64,000 nucleotides of DNA from Maribellus maritimus. GTDB taxonomy: Bacteria; Bacteroidota; Bacteroidia; Bacteroidales; Prolixibacteraceae. The position numbers and the translations under genes were made by a program. Below the pieces are notes generated by a model that was not told the origin of the DNA, ran no database searches, and saw nothing but the letters and a program-made list of their open reading frames with translations. Shown piece by piece: positions 8,498-18,241 of this stretch; the stretch's first letter is position 1, and the number at the start of each line of letters is the position of its first letter. Location: the NCBI RefSeq assembly GCF_022267315.1, contig NZ_JAIKLE010000002.1:186001-250000 (forward strand), in the 5' to 3' direction.

Positions 8498-9664
8498 ATG
8501 AAACATTTTAATTTTCATCAGTCAACACAAATATTATTCGGCCGGGGACGGGTAAATGAATTAGGTGAAATTTCAAAAAAGTATGGAAATAAAGTACTTC
8601 TGGTGACAACACAGGCGAACCTGGCGGCATTTAAAGAACAATACACGAGGGTTATAAAAATTCTTGAAAATGCAGGAATCGAGGTTGCACATTACGATGG
8701 CGTAATTCCTAATCCAACCATTGAAACAATTGCTGCAGGGGCTGAAATGGCCAAAAAATTTGGAGCAGATGTTATTATCGGGTTAGGGGGAGGTTCCAGT
8801 ATGGATTCCGCCAAAGCAATTTCAGTTGAAGCCACACATGAAGGCAGCAGTTGGGATTACCTCTTTTATAAATCACCTCAGCCCGATCCGAACAAATTAT
8901 TGCCAGTAATTGCAGTTTCTACAACTTCCGGCACAGGTTCACAGGTTACACAGGTTGCTGTGGTAACCAATTCAAAATTACGTGATAAGTCAGCTTTATA
9001 CAATAACATTTTGTATCCGGAGGTGTGTATTGTCGATCCGGAGTTAATGCTTACTATTCCGGAATTTGTTACGGCAACAACCGGATTTGATGTCTTGTGT
9101 CATGCTTTTGAAAGTACAATTAACCCGGGGACCGGGGCCTATGTCGATTTGTTGGCATGGGAAGCAATAACCATTGTTGTGGAATACTTGCCTCAGGTTT
9201 TGTCAGATTTAGATAATATTGAGGCACGTGAAAAAATGGCGTGGGCCGATACGTTGGCAGGGCTTTGTATTGCCAATGCTGGCGTAACACTTCCGCATGG
9301 CATGGGGATGGCAATTGGGGGAATGTATCCTCATGTTGCCCATGGTGAAGCATTGGCGATAGTATATCCTGTTTTTGCTGAATATACATGGAAGCATGCT
9401 ATACCCCAATTTTCAAGAATAGCCAGAATACTAAATCCCGAACTGGAGACTCTTTCTGATGAGGAAGCTGCTGCGAAATCTCCGGTGGAAATCAGTAAGT
9501 TTTTAAAATGTTTAAACCTCAATAAAACATTAAGTGAAATAGGGATGCCCGAACATGAGATTCCAAAATTGGCGGACCAGTGTATGGTTTTACCAGACTA
9601 CAAGGGAAACCCAAGGGTAGCCACCAAAAGTGAAATGATTGAACTTGTAAAACAATGTTTTTGA
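8498..9664 (+). CDS. Iron-containing alcohol dehydrogenase (group III)
   Basis: The ATG at 8498 gives 388 residues, the usual family length; an upstream in-frame TTG at 8426 would add an extension with no family match. The nucleotide-binding loop GGGSSMDSAKAIS and the TTSGTGSQVT motif are present. All four metal ligands are visible: D198 and H202 (GFDVLCHAFES), H267 (LPHGMGMAI) and H282 (HGEALA), in the same spacing as FucO lactaldehyde reductase. It probably reduces an aldehyde such as lactaldehyde or oxidises an alcohol in the cytoplasm. With a fucosidase downstream, a FucO-like role in fucose fermentation is attractive but unproven. About 60 bases separate it from susC. Confidence 0.9.
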   Translation: MKHFNFHQSTQILFGRGRVNELGEISKKYGNKVLLVTTQANLAAFKEQYTRVIKILENAGIEVAHYDGVIPNPTIETIAAGAEMAKKFGADVIIGLGGGSSMDSAKAISVEATHEGSSWDYLFYKSPQPDPNKLLPVIAVSTTSGTGSQVTQVAVVTNSKLRDKSALYNNILYPEVCIVDPELMLTIPEFVTATTGFDVLCHAFESTINPGTGAYVDLLAWEAITIVVEYLPQVLSDLDNIEAREKMAWADTLAGLCIANAGVTLPHGMGMAIGGMYPHVAHGEALAIVYPVFAEYTWKHAIPQFSRIARILNPELETLSDEEAAAKSPVEISKFLKCLNLNKTLSEIGMPEHEIPKLADQCMVLPDYKGNPRVATKSEMIELVKQCF

Positions 9665-9725
9665 AAATGAAACCAATGAATATGAATAAATACCTTTTAA
9701 TTTTTTAACCTTAAAAAATGAGTCT

Positions 9726-12700
9726 ATGAAAAGAGCACTAATTTTAATCTATTTGGTTCTGTTTACTGCAATATGTGCATTTGCACAAAACCGGATGGTA
9801 AGTGGGACAGTTACTTCATCAGAAAATGGTGAAAGAATGGTAGCTGTCACCATTTCGGTAAAAGGAACTGGTTCAGGTACCATTACTGGGCAGGATGGTA
9901 CATTCACATTAGAAGTTCCGGCCTCCGGAACTTTGGTTGCGTCTTTTATCGGGATGAAAACGGTTGAAGTTCCGCTTACAAATTCAAATGTTTACGACTT
10001 TGTTCTTGAACCTGAAAATGTAGGAATCGATGAAGTGGTTGTAACAGCTCTTGGCATCACCAGGGAGAAAAAAACACTTGGATATGCTGTACAAAATCTT
10101 TCCTCAGAGGAAATGAACATGGCGAATGATGCTAACATTGTAAACTCGCTTTCAGGAAAAGTTGCCGGGGTTCAGGTTACCAGCGGAGGGAGTACGATAG
10201 GGGCTTCTTCAAGGATAGTAATCAGAGGTAATGCCTCTTTTTCCGGTAATCAGCCTCTTTTTGTTGTCGACGGAACTCCTATCGACAACTCAACGACCAA
10301 CCTCTCTGGTGCAGGTGGTGTGGACTGGGGAAACACCGCGTCAGACATAGATCCCAATAACATCGAGTCGATGACGGTACTTAAAGGTGCAAGTGCTTCG
10401 GCCTTGTATGGAAGCCGGGCGACCAACGGTGTTATTCTTATTACTACAAAAAAGGGAAATAAGGATAAGCGAAAAATCGGAGTCGATGTAATCTCATCGG
10501 TAATTTTCGACAAAGCCTCCTATTTTCCTAATCTTCAGAATGAATATGGGGGAGGCTGGGACGGCAGTGAATATATTTACAATAAATATAATGAGGAAAA
10601 TGGCACGTCGCTGAGCTATAACGATTACGCAAAGCAGTTTTCGTATAACTATGTTGATGGTGATGGCGGTGGTGTTAATGACAGCTGGCCTATTAACTGG
10701 GGACCAAGATTGGATGCCGGACTTCTACTCGATCAATGGTCTACCGGCCCTGATAGTCCATGGGTATCTCGTCCTGATAATATAAAACAGTGGTTTGAAA
10801 CCGGTGTAAATGTCGAAAATAGTGTGGCGTTATCTGCAAACGGTGAAAAAGCCTCTGGTAGAGTTACATTTACCAACCGGAACAGTACCGGGATTGTGAA
10901 TAACACCGATCAAAAACAAAACTCTATTGCTGTTAACCTCAGACTTACGCCTTCTGAAAAGATAACAACAGTTGCAAATTTTACATATTTGAGAAAAGAG
11001 AGTGATAATATTCCCAATAATGGTTACAGTTGGGCAGATATTTTTGGATGGTTGCAGAGAGATTATCCAACACAGTATGTTAAAGATTTGTTTTATGAGA
11101 AAGGAAATGAAGACTATATATTTCCAAGTGGCGACAATCCCTTTTATACACAAAGAAACCTTACCGGATTTTCAAGAGACAGGGTTTACGGAAATGTCAG
11201 CGTAACCTACAATTTTACAAGCTGGTTATATGCAAATGCACGTGTTGGTGTTGATTTTTATAATGAGTACAGAAGTGATATTACCCAGTCGGGTACGGTG
11301 AATAATATCAGAAGGGGAAGAGGAGGTCAGTTTGCTGATACGCAAATTTACACAAAGGAAACAAATGGCGACTTCACGCTAAATTTTGACAAAGCTTTTG
11401 GAGATATTCGCATTGACGGACTTGTGGGGGCAAATTACAGGAACGACCAGTATAAAAATATGAACATGGCTGCGAATGATCTTACCGTTCCCGATTTATA
11501 CACTATTTCGAATGTAAAAGGGAATCCCACCGTAAGTATGTATAAAAGTGAATACGAAACAAACAGCCTTTACTTTGCTGCGAATGCTTCTTATAAAGAC
11601 TATCTTTTTCTTGGAATTACCGGTCGTAACGATTGGAGTTCTACCTTGCCGGCGGAAAACAGATCTTATTTTTATCCCTCTGCAAGTCTTGGTTTCAGTG
11701 TAACTGATGCCTTTTCGGTTGAATCTGATTTGCTGTCCTATGCAAAGTTGAGAGCAAGTATTGCTAAGGTGGGGGGAGATACCGGTCCTTACCAATTAGC
11801 CAGAACGTATAATGCGGGTAGTTATAATTCAATTTCTACATTCAGTCCCACAAGTACGATGCCTCCTGTTGCATTAAAACCGGAAGAAACTTCTTCTTAC
11901 GAATTTGGTGTTGACATGCGTTTGTTGAACGATCGTATTTCTCTGGATTTTACTTATTATGATCAAACTACCGTTAATCAGATACTTTCTGTGGCAACGT
12001 CATCTGCAACAGGATATCAGGCAATGAGACTTAATGCCGGTGAGATTGAAAATAAAGGAGTTGAGTTAATGGTATCGGGCCGTGTCCTTGATTATACGTC
12101 TGGCTTAAAGTGGGATGTAACAGTAAACTGGGCCACAAACAAAAGTATGGTAAATTCGCTTTATGGTGATCTGGAATCATATCAAATCTCAAGTGGATTT
12201 GGTGGTGCTACATCTCTTGGTATTCCCGGAGAAGAGTGGGGAGTACTATGGGGACTTCCTTTTGTTCGAAACGACGATGGAGATGTTGTCGTTGATTCAA
12301 GAGGTATTCCAAAAACGACCAGTGTTGCCCAAAAACTGGGGACAGTTACGCCGGACTGGACCGGGGGTATCACAAATTCATTCAGGTACAAAGGAGTTAA
12401 TTTGAGTTTTTTAATTGATGTCAGGGTTGGAGGAGATATATTTAGTACAACAGCCTGGCACTCTTACCCGACAGGAACGTACGCGGTTACAACAGCCAAT
12501 CACGTACGTGAGGAAGGTTTGATTGTTAACGGCGTATTTGAAGATGGTACTCCCAACGATATTCGCGTTTCTGCACAGGATTACTACGGCGGAGCCTGGA
12601 TGTGGAACAACCATGAATATTCTATACTTGATGGAACATATGTTAAGTTTCGCGAACTGGTTTTAGGCTACGATTTTAATCTGCAAAAAGTGAAATGGAT

Positions 12701-12884
12701 ACAAAAGTTCAATGTTTCACTTGTTGGAAGAAACCTGGCAATTTTATACAGGGATAAATCAACCAAAGATTTGGGCATTGATCCTGAAGTAGGTCTTGGT
12801 GGCGGAGAAGGTGGAGTAGGGTTTGAAAATTTCCAGATTCCTACTACACGAAGCTATGGTTTGAAAGTTAACGTGAATTTTTAA
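9726..12884 (+). CDS. SusC/RagA-family TonB-dependent outer membrane transporter
   Basis: This 1052-residue protein has a signal peptide (residues 1-20, ending CAFA before Q21) and a carboxypeptidase-D-like N-terminal domain (about 23-105; GTVTSSENGERMVAVTISV). A plug domain follows (about 115-240; the SusC signatures IVIRGNASFSGN, PLFVVDGTPIDN and GSRATNGVILITTKKG). The remainder is a 22-strand barrel ending in the outer-membrane aromatic C-terminus (KVNVNF). It imports oligosaccharides across the outer membrane using TonB energy with its SusD partner 24 bases downstream. It is the only intact SusC in the window, so the whole enzyme set probably feeds this one pore. Confidence 0.96.
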   Translation: MKRALILIYLVLFTAICAFAQNRMVSGTVTSSENGERMVAVTISVKGTGSGTITGQDGTFTLEVPASGTLVASFIGMKTVEVPLTNSNVYDFVLEPENVGIDEVVVTALGITREKKTLGYAVQNLSSEEMNMANDANIVNSLSGKVAGVQVTSGGSTIGASSRIVIRGNASFSGNQPLFVVDGTPIDNSTTNLSGAGGVDWGNTASDIDPNNIESMTVLKGASASALYGSRATNGVILITTKKGNKDKRKIGVDVISSVIFDKASYFPNLQNEYGGGWDGSEYIYNKYNEENGTSLSYNDYAKQFSYNYVDGDGGGVNDSWPINWGPRLDAGLLLDQWSTGPDSPWVSRPDNIKQWFETGVNVENSVALSANGEKASGRVTFTNRNSTGIVNNTDQKQNSIAVNLRLTPSEKITTVANFTYLRKESDNIPNNGYSWADIFGWLQRDYPTQYVKDLFYEKGNEDYIFPSGDNPFYTQRNLTGFSRDRVYGNVSVTYNFTSWLYANARVGVDFYNEYRSDITQSGTVNNIRRGRGGQFADTQIYTKETNGDFTLNFDKAFGDIRIDGLVGANYRNDQYKNMNMAANDLTVPDLYTISNVKGNPTVSMYKSEYETNSLYFAANASYKDYLFLGITGRNDWSSTLPAENRSYFYPSASLGFSVTDAFSVESDLLSYAKLRASIAKVGGDTGPYQLARTYNAGSYNSISTFSPTSTMPPVALKPEETSSYEFGVDMRLLNDRISLDFTYYDQTTVNQILSVATSSATGYQAMRLNAGEIENKGVELMVSGRVLDYTSGLKWDVTVNWATNKSMVNSLYGDLESYQISSGFGGATSLGIPGEEWGVLWGLPFVRNDDGDVVVDSRGIPKTTSVAQKLGTVTPDWTGGITNSFRYKGVNLSFLIDVRVGGDIFSTTAWHSYPTGTYAVTTANHVREEGLIVNGVFEDGTPNDIRVSAQDYYGGAWMWNNHEYSILDGTYVKFRELVLGYDFNLQKVKWIQKFNVSLVGRNLAILYRDKSTKDLGIDPEVGLGGGEGGVGFENFQIPTTRSYGLKVNVNF

Positions 12885-12908
12885 TAACGGAATATAAATA
12901 CTGAAATC

Positions 12909-14378
12909 ATGAAGAATATAATTAGATCAAAAGTATTTTTATTGGCTGGTATAATCCTGTTCATTAGCGCTTGTACAAGCGAATTTGATGAAATGAATAC
13001 CAGTCCTAATTCGGCAACAGTTGTACCCGGAACAAGTGTGTTGGGTGCATCAATGCTAACCTCAATGTATACTCTGTTTGGAACAAGGTTGGACTGCTAT
13101 TATGCCGGAGCATATTCGGGATACATAAGCGCTGCCGATTATGAATACAGGGTAGACATCAATAACAGTATGTGGAAAAGCATGTACACTTCGATGACTT
13201 ATTCAACCGACGCGATGAGTTTGGCACTTGAGGAAGAAAATGATAATCTTTATGCAGCTGCCTTAACATTCAGAGCATACAATGCGCATAAAACTTGTGA
13301 TATGTGGGGAGACATTCCCTATTCCGAAGCATTCCAGCTTGAAGATGGTGTTATTTATCCGGTATATGATTCTCAGGAAAAAGTATACAATACTATTCTT
13401 GAGGAGTTAAAAACTGCTGCTGATATGTTTGATCCAGAAGGAGACGATATTGGTGATGGCGATTTTTTGTTTGATGGCGATATTCAAAAATGGAAGAAAT
13501 TTTGTAACTCACTTCGGTTAAGAGTCGCAATTCGCATGTCTTCAGCCGATGAAAGCGCTGCCGCTGCTGTTATTCAGGATGTTCTGGGAGATGCCGCAAA
13601 ATATCCGATTATGACTGAGAATGAAGATAATGCTTATTGGTATTTTCCGGGAATTGCACCCGACGAAGAGATATGGTATGAATCTATGGGGACAGTTGGT
13701 GATGCAGCCAAACAATCCAACTGGAGGATGCAACAGCCAATAATTGATGCGCTTCAGAATAATAATGATCCCCGTTTACCAGTCTATGCCGACAAAAATG
13801 CGTACGGTGTTTACTCCGGCCACCGGTTTGGGCCGAATGATAAATCTGATACCTTGAATAATAGTTTTAATCGATCACACATCGGTGATTGGTTTATGAA
13901 TGATCCTCAGGGTTTTGTTCCTTATATGAATTGCGCCGAGGTATATTTCTGTTTGGCCGAGGCATACGAAAGAGGTCTGGCCACTGGCGACGCGCAGGCT
14001 GCATATGAAACCGGGATAAAAAAATCCTGCGAAGAGAGCGGGCAAATTACTTCGGTTGCTGTTGCAACATTTTTAACTGAACCCGAAGTTGCCTGGGATG
14101 AAGGCAATACCTCAAATCTGGAAAAAATAGCATTACAAAAGTGGATATGTTTATTTAAACAGAGTGTGGAAGGTTGGTCTGAAGCCAGAAGAACAGATGT
14201 TCCTTTGCTAACTGGCGTCGCTTCTGATTACGCCGCATCGCACAATCGTCCTCCATTTAGAATGGCATACGCGGATGAGGAGAAATCATTAAACTCCAAT
14301 TTCCCGTTTGATATTGAGGAAGAAGATATTTTCTATGGAACCCAGTTGTGGTGGGATAAAAGAACCGGTGTAGAATAG
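12909..14378 (+). CDS. SusD/RagB-like surface glycan-binding lipoprotein
   Basis: This 489-residue protein has a lipobox ending at C22 (FISAC) and the sequence EFDEMNTSPNSA directly after it, typical of the SusD-like_2 branch. TPR-like helical segments continue through TFRAYNAHKTCDMWGDIPYSEAF (split here as TFRAYNAHK and CDMWGDIPYSEAF) and the C-terminal EARRTDVP region. It caps the SusC barrel and binds the glycan at the cell surface. The immediate susC-susD order and 24-base gap show an operon. The residues after the lipidated Cys (TSEFDE) are acidic, as in surface-exposed Bacteroidota lipoproteins. Confidence 0.94.
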   Translation: MKNIIRSKVFLLAGIILFISACTSEFDEMNTSPNSATVVPGTSVLGASMLTSMYTLFGTRLDCYYAGAYSGYISAADYEYRVDINNSMWKSMYTSMTYSTDAMSLALEEENDNLYAAALTFRAYNAHKTCDMWGDIPYSEAFQLEDGVIYPVYDSQEKVYNTILEELKTAADMFDPEGDDIGDGDFLFDGDIQKWKKFCNSLRLRVAIRMSSADESAAAAVIQDVLGDAAKYPIMTENEDNAYWYFPGIAPDEEIWYESMGTVGDAAKQSNWRMQQPIIDALQNNNDPRLPVYADKNAYGVYSGHRFGPNDKSDTLNNSFNRSHIGDWFMNDPQGFVPYMNCAEVYFCLAEAYERGLATGDAQAAYETGIKKSCEESGQITSVAVATFLTEPEVAWDEGNTSNLEKIALQKWICLFKQSVEGWSEARRTDVPLLTGVASDYAASHNRPPFRMAYADEEKSLNSNFPFDIEEEDIFYGTQLWWDKRTGVE

Positions 14379-14396
14379 TTCTCTTTTAAAGAAAAG

Positions 14397-14436
14397 AAAG
14401 AAACAGCTGGACAGAAAGGTGTTCACCTGTTTCTTT
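14397..14436 (+). terminator. Inverted repeat after susD; possible attenuator or terminator
   Basis: A perfect 10-base inverted repeat (AAAGAAACAG at 14397-14406, CTGTTTCTTT at 14427-14436) encloses a 20-base loop 19 bases past the susD stop. The right arm is pyrimidine-rich but there is no clean U-tract after it. It may instead stabilise the susCD transcript 3' end, letting susCD be expressed above the downstream enzyme genes. Confidence 0.4.
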
Positions 14437-14612
14437 TCTGTCAGCAAAACAGCAGAATCTTAAAGACGGCTGGTTTCGCCTATTTTACTTCGGAAGGCCA
14501 GGTACAGGTTTATGTTAGCATATTTTAAAAAGTTGGAATTAATGGTGTGGAATTAAGAATTCAGTATAAATCTTTAATAAATTTTAGGATGCAACGGATT
14601 ACAAAATTTGAA

Positions 14613-16685
14613 ATGATAAATAGTCAAAAAAAATGGAGAAATTTTTTCATTACGCTTTTGTCGGTGCTTCTGTTTTGTAATTTCTCCTTTGCTCAAAATC
14701 CAATTCTTTCTTGGGGTTTTGATGAGATGGAAAACCGTAAAACAAACGAGCAGCAAAGCGGGATTCAGGATACACTGGAAGGGAATTTTAACCTTGCAGC
14801 AGGAGTAAAAGGCAAGGGTTTGAAACTGGATGGGTTTACATCCCGCTTGATACACAACGATTCCGAATTACCGATTCCCGGCGAAGAAATAACCGTTGAA
14901 GCATGGGTGGCCCTGGGAAATTATCCATGGAACTGGTGTCCTGTGCTTACCACCGAAAGCAATGAAATAAAAGGCTACCGTTTAATGATAGGCCCGCACG
15001 GAGAGGCCTCTTTTCAAACTGCCATTGGCGAGCAATGGATTTCGTGCACAACCGAAAGATTAAGTATTCCTTTAAGAAAATGGATGCATATTGTTGGTGT
15101 GTACCGTGCCAATAAAGAGATGACTGTTTATATTAACGGTGAAAAAAGTGCAGAACTCCCGATTCAGGGAAAAATAAATTATTCCAGAGAAAAGAACTGT
15201 ATTATCGGCATGGTTGCATATCCTGAAAAGCCTTCCGACATTCACCGGACTTGGGGAACACTGCCCCAATATTTTGGATTAAACGGAATAATAGATGAAG
15301 TAAAAATTTTTGATAAAGTAAAAACAAGCAACGATATTGCCAGTGATTTTGCCGGTTACGATACTAAAGCTCCTGAAATTGAACTGCACAAGCTTCCCTC
15401 GGTTGAAAACCAGTCCGGTCGTTTTGGAGCGTTTTATACCAAATTAAAATATTACGATGAGTGGGATAACCTGTGGCCGGTTGATCAGGATCCGGATATT
15501 GCGGTCTGTTTTGATAAACTGCCGGTAAATGTAATTTTTTGGCGGGGAATAAGATATGGCACTTCCTGGGTTTCTGAAAATAACAACTGGATGTCGGATC
15601 AAAGTGTTGAAGCCTGGGGAGTTGGTGATGCAGACAAGGAAGGCTGTTTTGAACATATGCAGGATCGCCATTGTCGTTTTTCTCATGTGAGAATTATTGA
15701 AAATACCGATGCCCGAGTTGTTGTTCACTGGAGATATGCACCTGTTAGCGCATACAACAATACCTGGAGAGTTGACCCAAAAACCGGTTGGGAGTGCTGG
15801 ATTGATGAATATCATTATATATATCCCGATGCGGCAGGTATCCGAAAGGTATCATGGAAAAAGGGAACACTGGGTTACCCGCGCCAGTTTCAGGAATCGT
15901 TGCCATTGCTTCATCCCGGTCAGGTGGAGAGCGATTTACTCCAAAAGGATTATGTACACGTGGCCGATTATGAGGGCAATATTGCCCCGGTCTCTTATGT
16001 TGAAAATCCGGGAAGTATGGATACTGAATTTGCAAAGGATTACACCGTACAACAATACAATTTCAAATCGGAAAACAAACCCTTTATATGTTTTGAACCG
16101 GGCAACGAGATGATAGTGAGATGGAATAATCTGGCAAGATACAACCAACATGGCGGGTGTAACCATTTCCCGGTTGGCCAGGCGAGGTGCGACGGGCGTA
16201 CCAGTACCACATCCGATCGCCCTTCCCATTGTGGCAGTTTTCCTATTTCATACCCGGTAATAAATGAAAAAGGCGATCGCAACTACTGGAATGGGCTGTA
16301 TGGAATAAACGGAATGGATATGAAAGAAGTTGTAAAACTTGGCCGGTCCTGGGCTTATGCGCCTGATATAAAAATAGAAGGGAGAGATTTTGTTTCGTAT
16401 GGTTACGATAAAAGTGAAAGATGCTACCAAATTGAAAGTAAAACATTAAAATCCAAAAAACTGGAGTTTAAACTGGTAGGAAAGAATGAAAATCCAATTT
16501 GTAATCCGGCGTTTTTTATAAAGAACTGGTCAGCAGAAAAGGCAGAGGTACTTGTTAACGGGAAACCAGCAAAGGATGCAAGAGTAGGAATTAACCATGA
16601 ACTCGAAGGAGATAATCTGGTGGTTTTCTTGTTTCTTGAAAAAGATGAGACGGTTACAATAACAATTGTCCCGGTGAAATTATAG
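14613..16685 (+). CDS. Secreted LamG-domain protein with uncharacterised C-terminal module
   Basis: I chose the ATG at 14613 because it puts a normal signal peptide first (MINSQKKWRNFFITLLSVLL, cleaved after FSFAQ near residue 28); ATGs at 14589 and 14547 extend it with polar sequence. The mature protein of about 660 residues starts with a concanavalin-like LamG/jellyroll domain (about residues 35-250; GKGLKLDGFTSRLI, EITVEAWVALG, GIIDEVKIFDKVK). About 430 further residues (about 260-690) carry many Trp/Tyr (YDEWDNLWPVDQ, WRGIRYGTSWVSEN, WRVDPKTGWECWIDEYHYIY, VSWKKGTLGYPRQFQES). I do not recognise that module. It is located between susCD and two sulfatases, so a glycan-active enzyme or binding protein is likely. 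Confidence 0.75.
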   Translation: MINSQKKWRNFFITLLSVLLFCNFSFAQNPILSWGFDEMENRKTNEQQSGIQDTLEGNFNLAAGVKGKGLKLDGFTSRLIHNDSELPIPGEEITVEAWVALGNYPWNWCPVLTTESNEIKGYRLMIGPHGEASFQTAIGEQWISCTTERLSIPLRKWMHIVGVYRANKEMTVYINGEKSAELPIQGKINYSREKNCIIGMVAYPEKPSDIHRTWGTLPQYFGLNGIIDEVKIFDKVKTSNDIASDFAGYDTKAPEIELHKLPSVENQSGRFGAFYTKLKYYDEWDNLWPVDQDPDIAVCFDKLPVNVIFWRGIRYGTSWVSENNNWMSDQSVEAWGVGDADKEGCFEHMQDRHCRFSHVRIIENTDARVVVHWRYAPVSAYNNTWRVDPKTGWECWIDEYHYIYPDAAGIRKVSWKKGTLGYPRQFQESLPLLHPGQVESDLLQKDYVHVADYEGNIAPVSYVENPGSMDTEFAKDYTVQQYNFKSENKPFICFEPGNEMIVRWNNLARYNQHGGCNHFPVGQARCDGRTSTTSDRPSHCGSFPISYPVINEKGDRNYWNGLYGINGMDMKEVVKLGRSWAYAPDIKIEGRDFVSYGYDKSERCYQIESKTLKSKKLEFKLVGKNENPICNPAFFIKNWSAEKAEVLVNGKPAKDARVGINHELEGDNLVVFLFLEKDETVTITIVPVKL

Positions 16686-16761
16686 TTGTATTTTATTTGG
16701 CGCGGATGTGAGCGTTTGACGGGCTGCTATACCCAATACCTATAATTATAAATCGAATAAA

Positions 16762-18198
16762 ATGAAAAACACTTATTTACTGTTTATTTTTATCACTGCT
16801 TTATCATCCAATTTATTCGCCGGAAATAAATCAACTCCCCCAAATATCATTTTAATTTTTTGCGACGATCTGGGATATGCTGATTTGTCGAGTTACGGTT
16901 CGTTATGGAACCAAACCCCGGAAGTGGATCAAATGGCTGTTGAAGGAGTCAGGTTTACTGATTTTTATGCTGGCGCTCCGGTTTGCTCACCGTCTCGTGC
17001 CGGTTTAATGACGGGCTGCTACGCTCGGAGGGTCGACCTGGATTTAGATCAAAATAATGCATGGGTGCTTTTCCCAAAAGCTAAAAAAGGCATCAATCCG
17101 GAAGAAACAATTTTGCCTGAAGCGCTTAAAAAAGCTGGTTATTCAACGGCAATTATTGGCAAGTGGCATTTGGGGGATCAACCGGAATTTTTACCGATAA
17201 ATCATGGTTTCGATTATTGGTTCGGACTGCCTTATTCCAACGATATGGGGATTGAAAAAGAAAATATTCCGCTGTTACCCGTCATGCAAAATGAAAAGGT
17301 TATTGGTGTAATAAATCAGAAAAGTGAAAGCGAAATGTCGACACTCACGGAACGTTACACTGAAGAAGCGTTGAATTGGATAGGGAAAAATAAGAAAAAG
17401 CCTTTTTTTCTGTATCTGGCACATACCATGCCTCACAATCCGGTGGCCGCCCGGAAACAGTTCCACCGGAAAACAAATCATTCTAAAAAAGGATTTGGGG
17501 CATCGGTTGCTGAAATTAGCTGGTCAACAGGTGAAATTCTCAATTATTTAAAACAAGAAGGGCTTGCAAAAAATACACTGGTGATTTTTACTTCTGATAA
17601 TGGCGGTCAACCCTATTGGGGAGCAAGCAACGGCATTTTGAAAGGAAACAAAGGGCAGACTTTTGAAGGTGGTATTCGTGTTCCGTGCATTGCATGGTGG
17701 CCGGGGAGAATAGAGCCCGGAACTACTTGTAACTCTACTGCTTCTGTACTCGATTTTTATTCAACATTTACTGCACTGGCAAATCTTAACATTAACGATA
17801 GTTTAAAAAGGGACGGTACAGATATTTCTGATTATCTGTTTAATCCCGCAAAAATAAGAGAAGCTCGTCCATTTTTTTACTGGCATGTGGGGTATCTTCA
17901 GGCGGTTCGCTACGGCGATTGGAAACTTAATTTACTTGGACGGTTTTCAAAAGAGGAGCAGCAAAATATTCTTAAAAGCACTTATGGACATACCGTTTTT
18001 CCCGACAATATTGAATTGTATAATTTGTGTTCAGATCCGGGGGAAAAAACAAATGTAGCCGATAAAAATCCTGAAATAGTAGCTCAAATTCAAAAACTAG
18101 CTGAAAAAGAAATAAGCGCGCTTGGGGAATGGACAAATAAAGGTCCCGAAGTCCGGAAGACCATTTATATTGATTCCCCGGAAATACTCTTAAAATAA
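16762..18198 (+). CDS. S1-family sulfatase (formylglycine-dependent), periplasmic/secreted
   Basis: This 478-residue protein has a signal peptide (about 1-20, ending NLFAG). The metal-binding start NIILIFCDDLGYADLSSYG supplies the paired Asp residues. The maturation signature is C75-S-P-S-R followed by AGLMTGCY, so C75 would become formylglycine. Later motifs are GKWHLGD, HTMPHNPVA and FTSDNGGQPYWG. Aerobic-type maturation (FGE) or anSME must act on C75; neither enzyme is encoded here. It removes sulfate esters from the glycan so that glycosidases can act. It starts 76 bases after the LamG gene and is followed by a second sulfatase 43 bases later. Confidence 0.94.
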   Translation: MKNTYLLFIFITALSSNLFAGNKSTPPNIILIFCDDLGYADLSSYGSLWNQTPEVDQMAVEGVRFTDFYAGAPVCSPSRAGLMTGCYARRVDLDLDQNNAWVLFPKAKKGINPEETILPEALKKAGYSTAIIGKWHLGDQPEFLPINHGFDYWFGLPYSNDMGIEKENIPLLPVMQNEKVIGVINQKSESEMSTLTERYTEEALNWIGKNKKKPFFLYLAHTMPHNPVAARKQFHRKTNHSKKGFGASVAEISWSTGEILNYLKQEGLAKNTLVIFTSDNGGQPYWGASNGILKGNKGQTFEGGIRVPCIAWWPGRIEPGTTCNSTASVLDFYSTFTALANLNINDSLKRDGTDISDYLFNPAKIREARPFFYWHVGYLQAVRYGDWKLNLLGRFSKEEQQNILKSTYGHTVFPDNIELYNLCSDPGEKTNVADKNPEIVAQIQKLAEKEISALGEWTNKGPEVRKTIYIDSPEILLK

Positions 18199-18241
18199 CA
18201 GATTGAGGTTTATGGTTAATTTAAATTCTAAGAAATAAAAC

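Noticed and set aside
16717-17021. 13-base direct repeat TGACGGGCTGCTA at 16717-16729 and 17009-17021
   Set aside because: The second copy is inside the conserved sulfatase motif; the first is isolated with no further homology, so chance is the likelier explanation.
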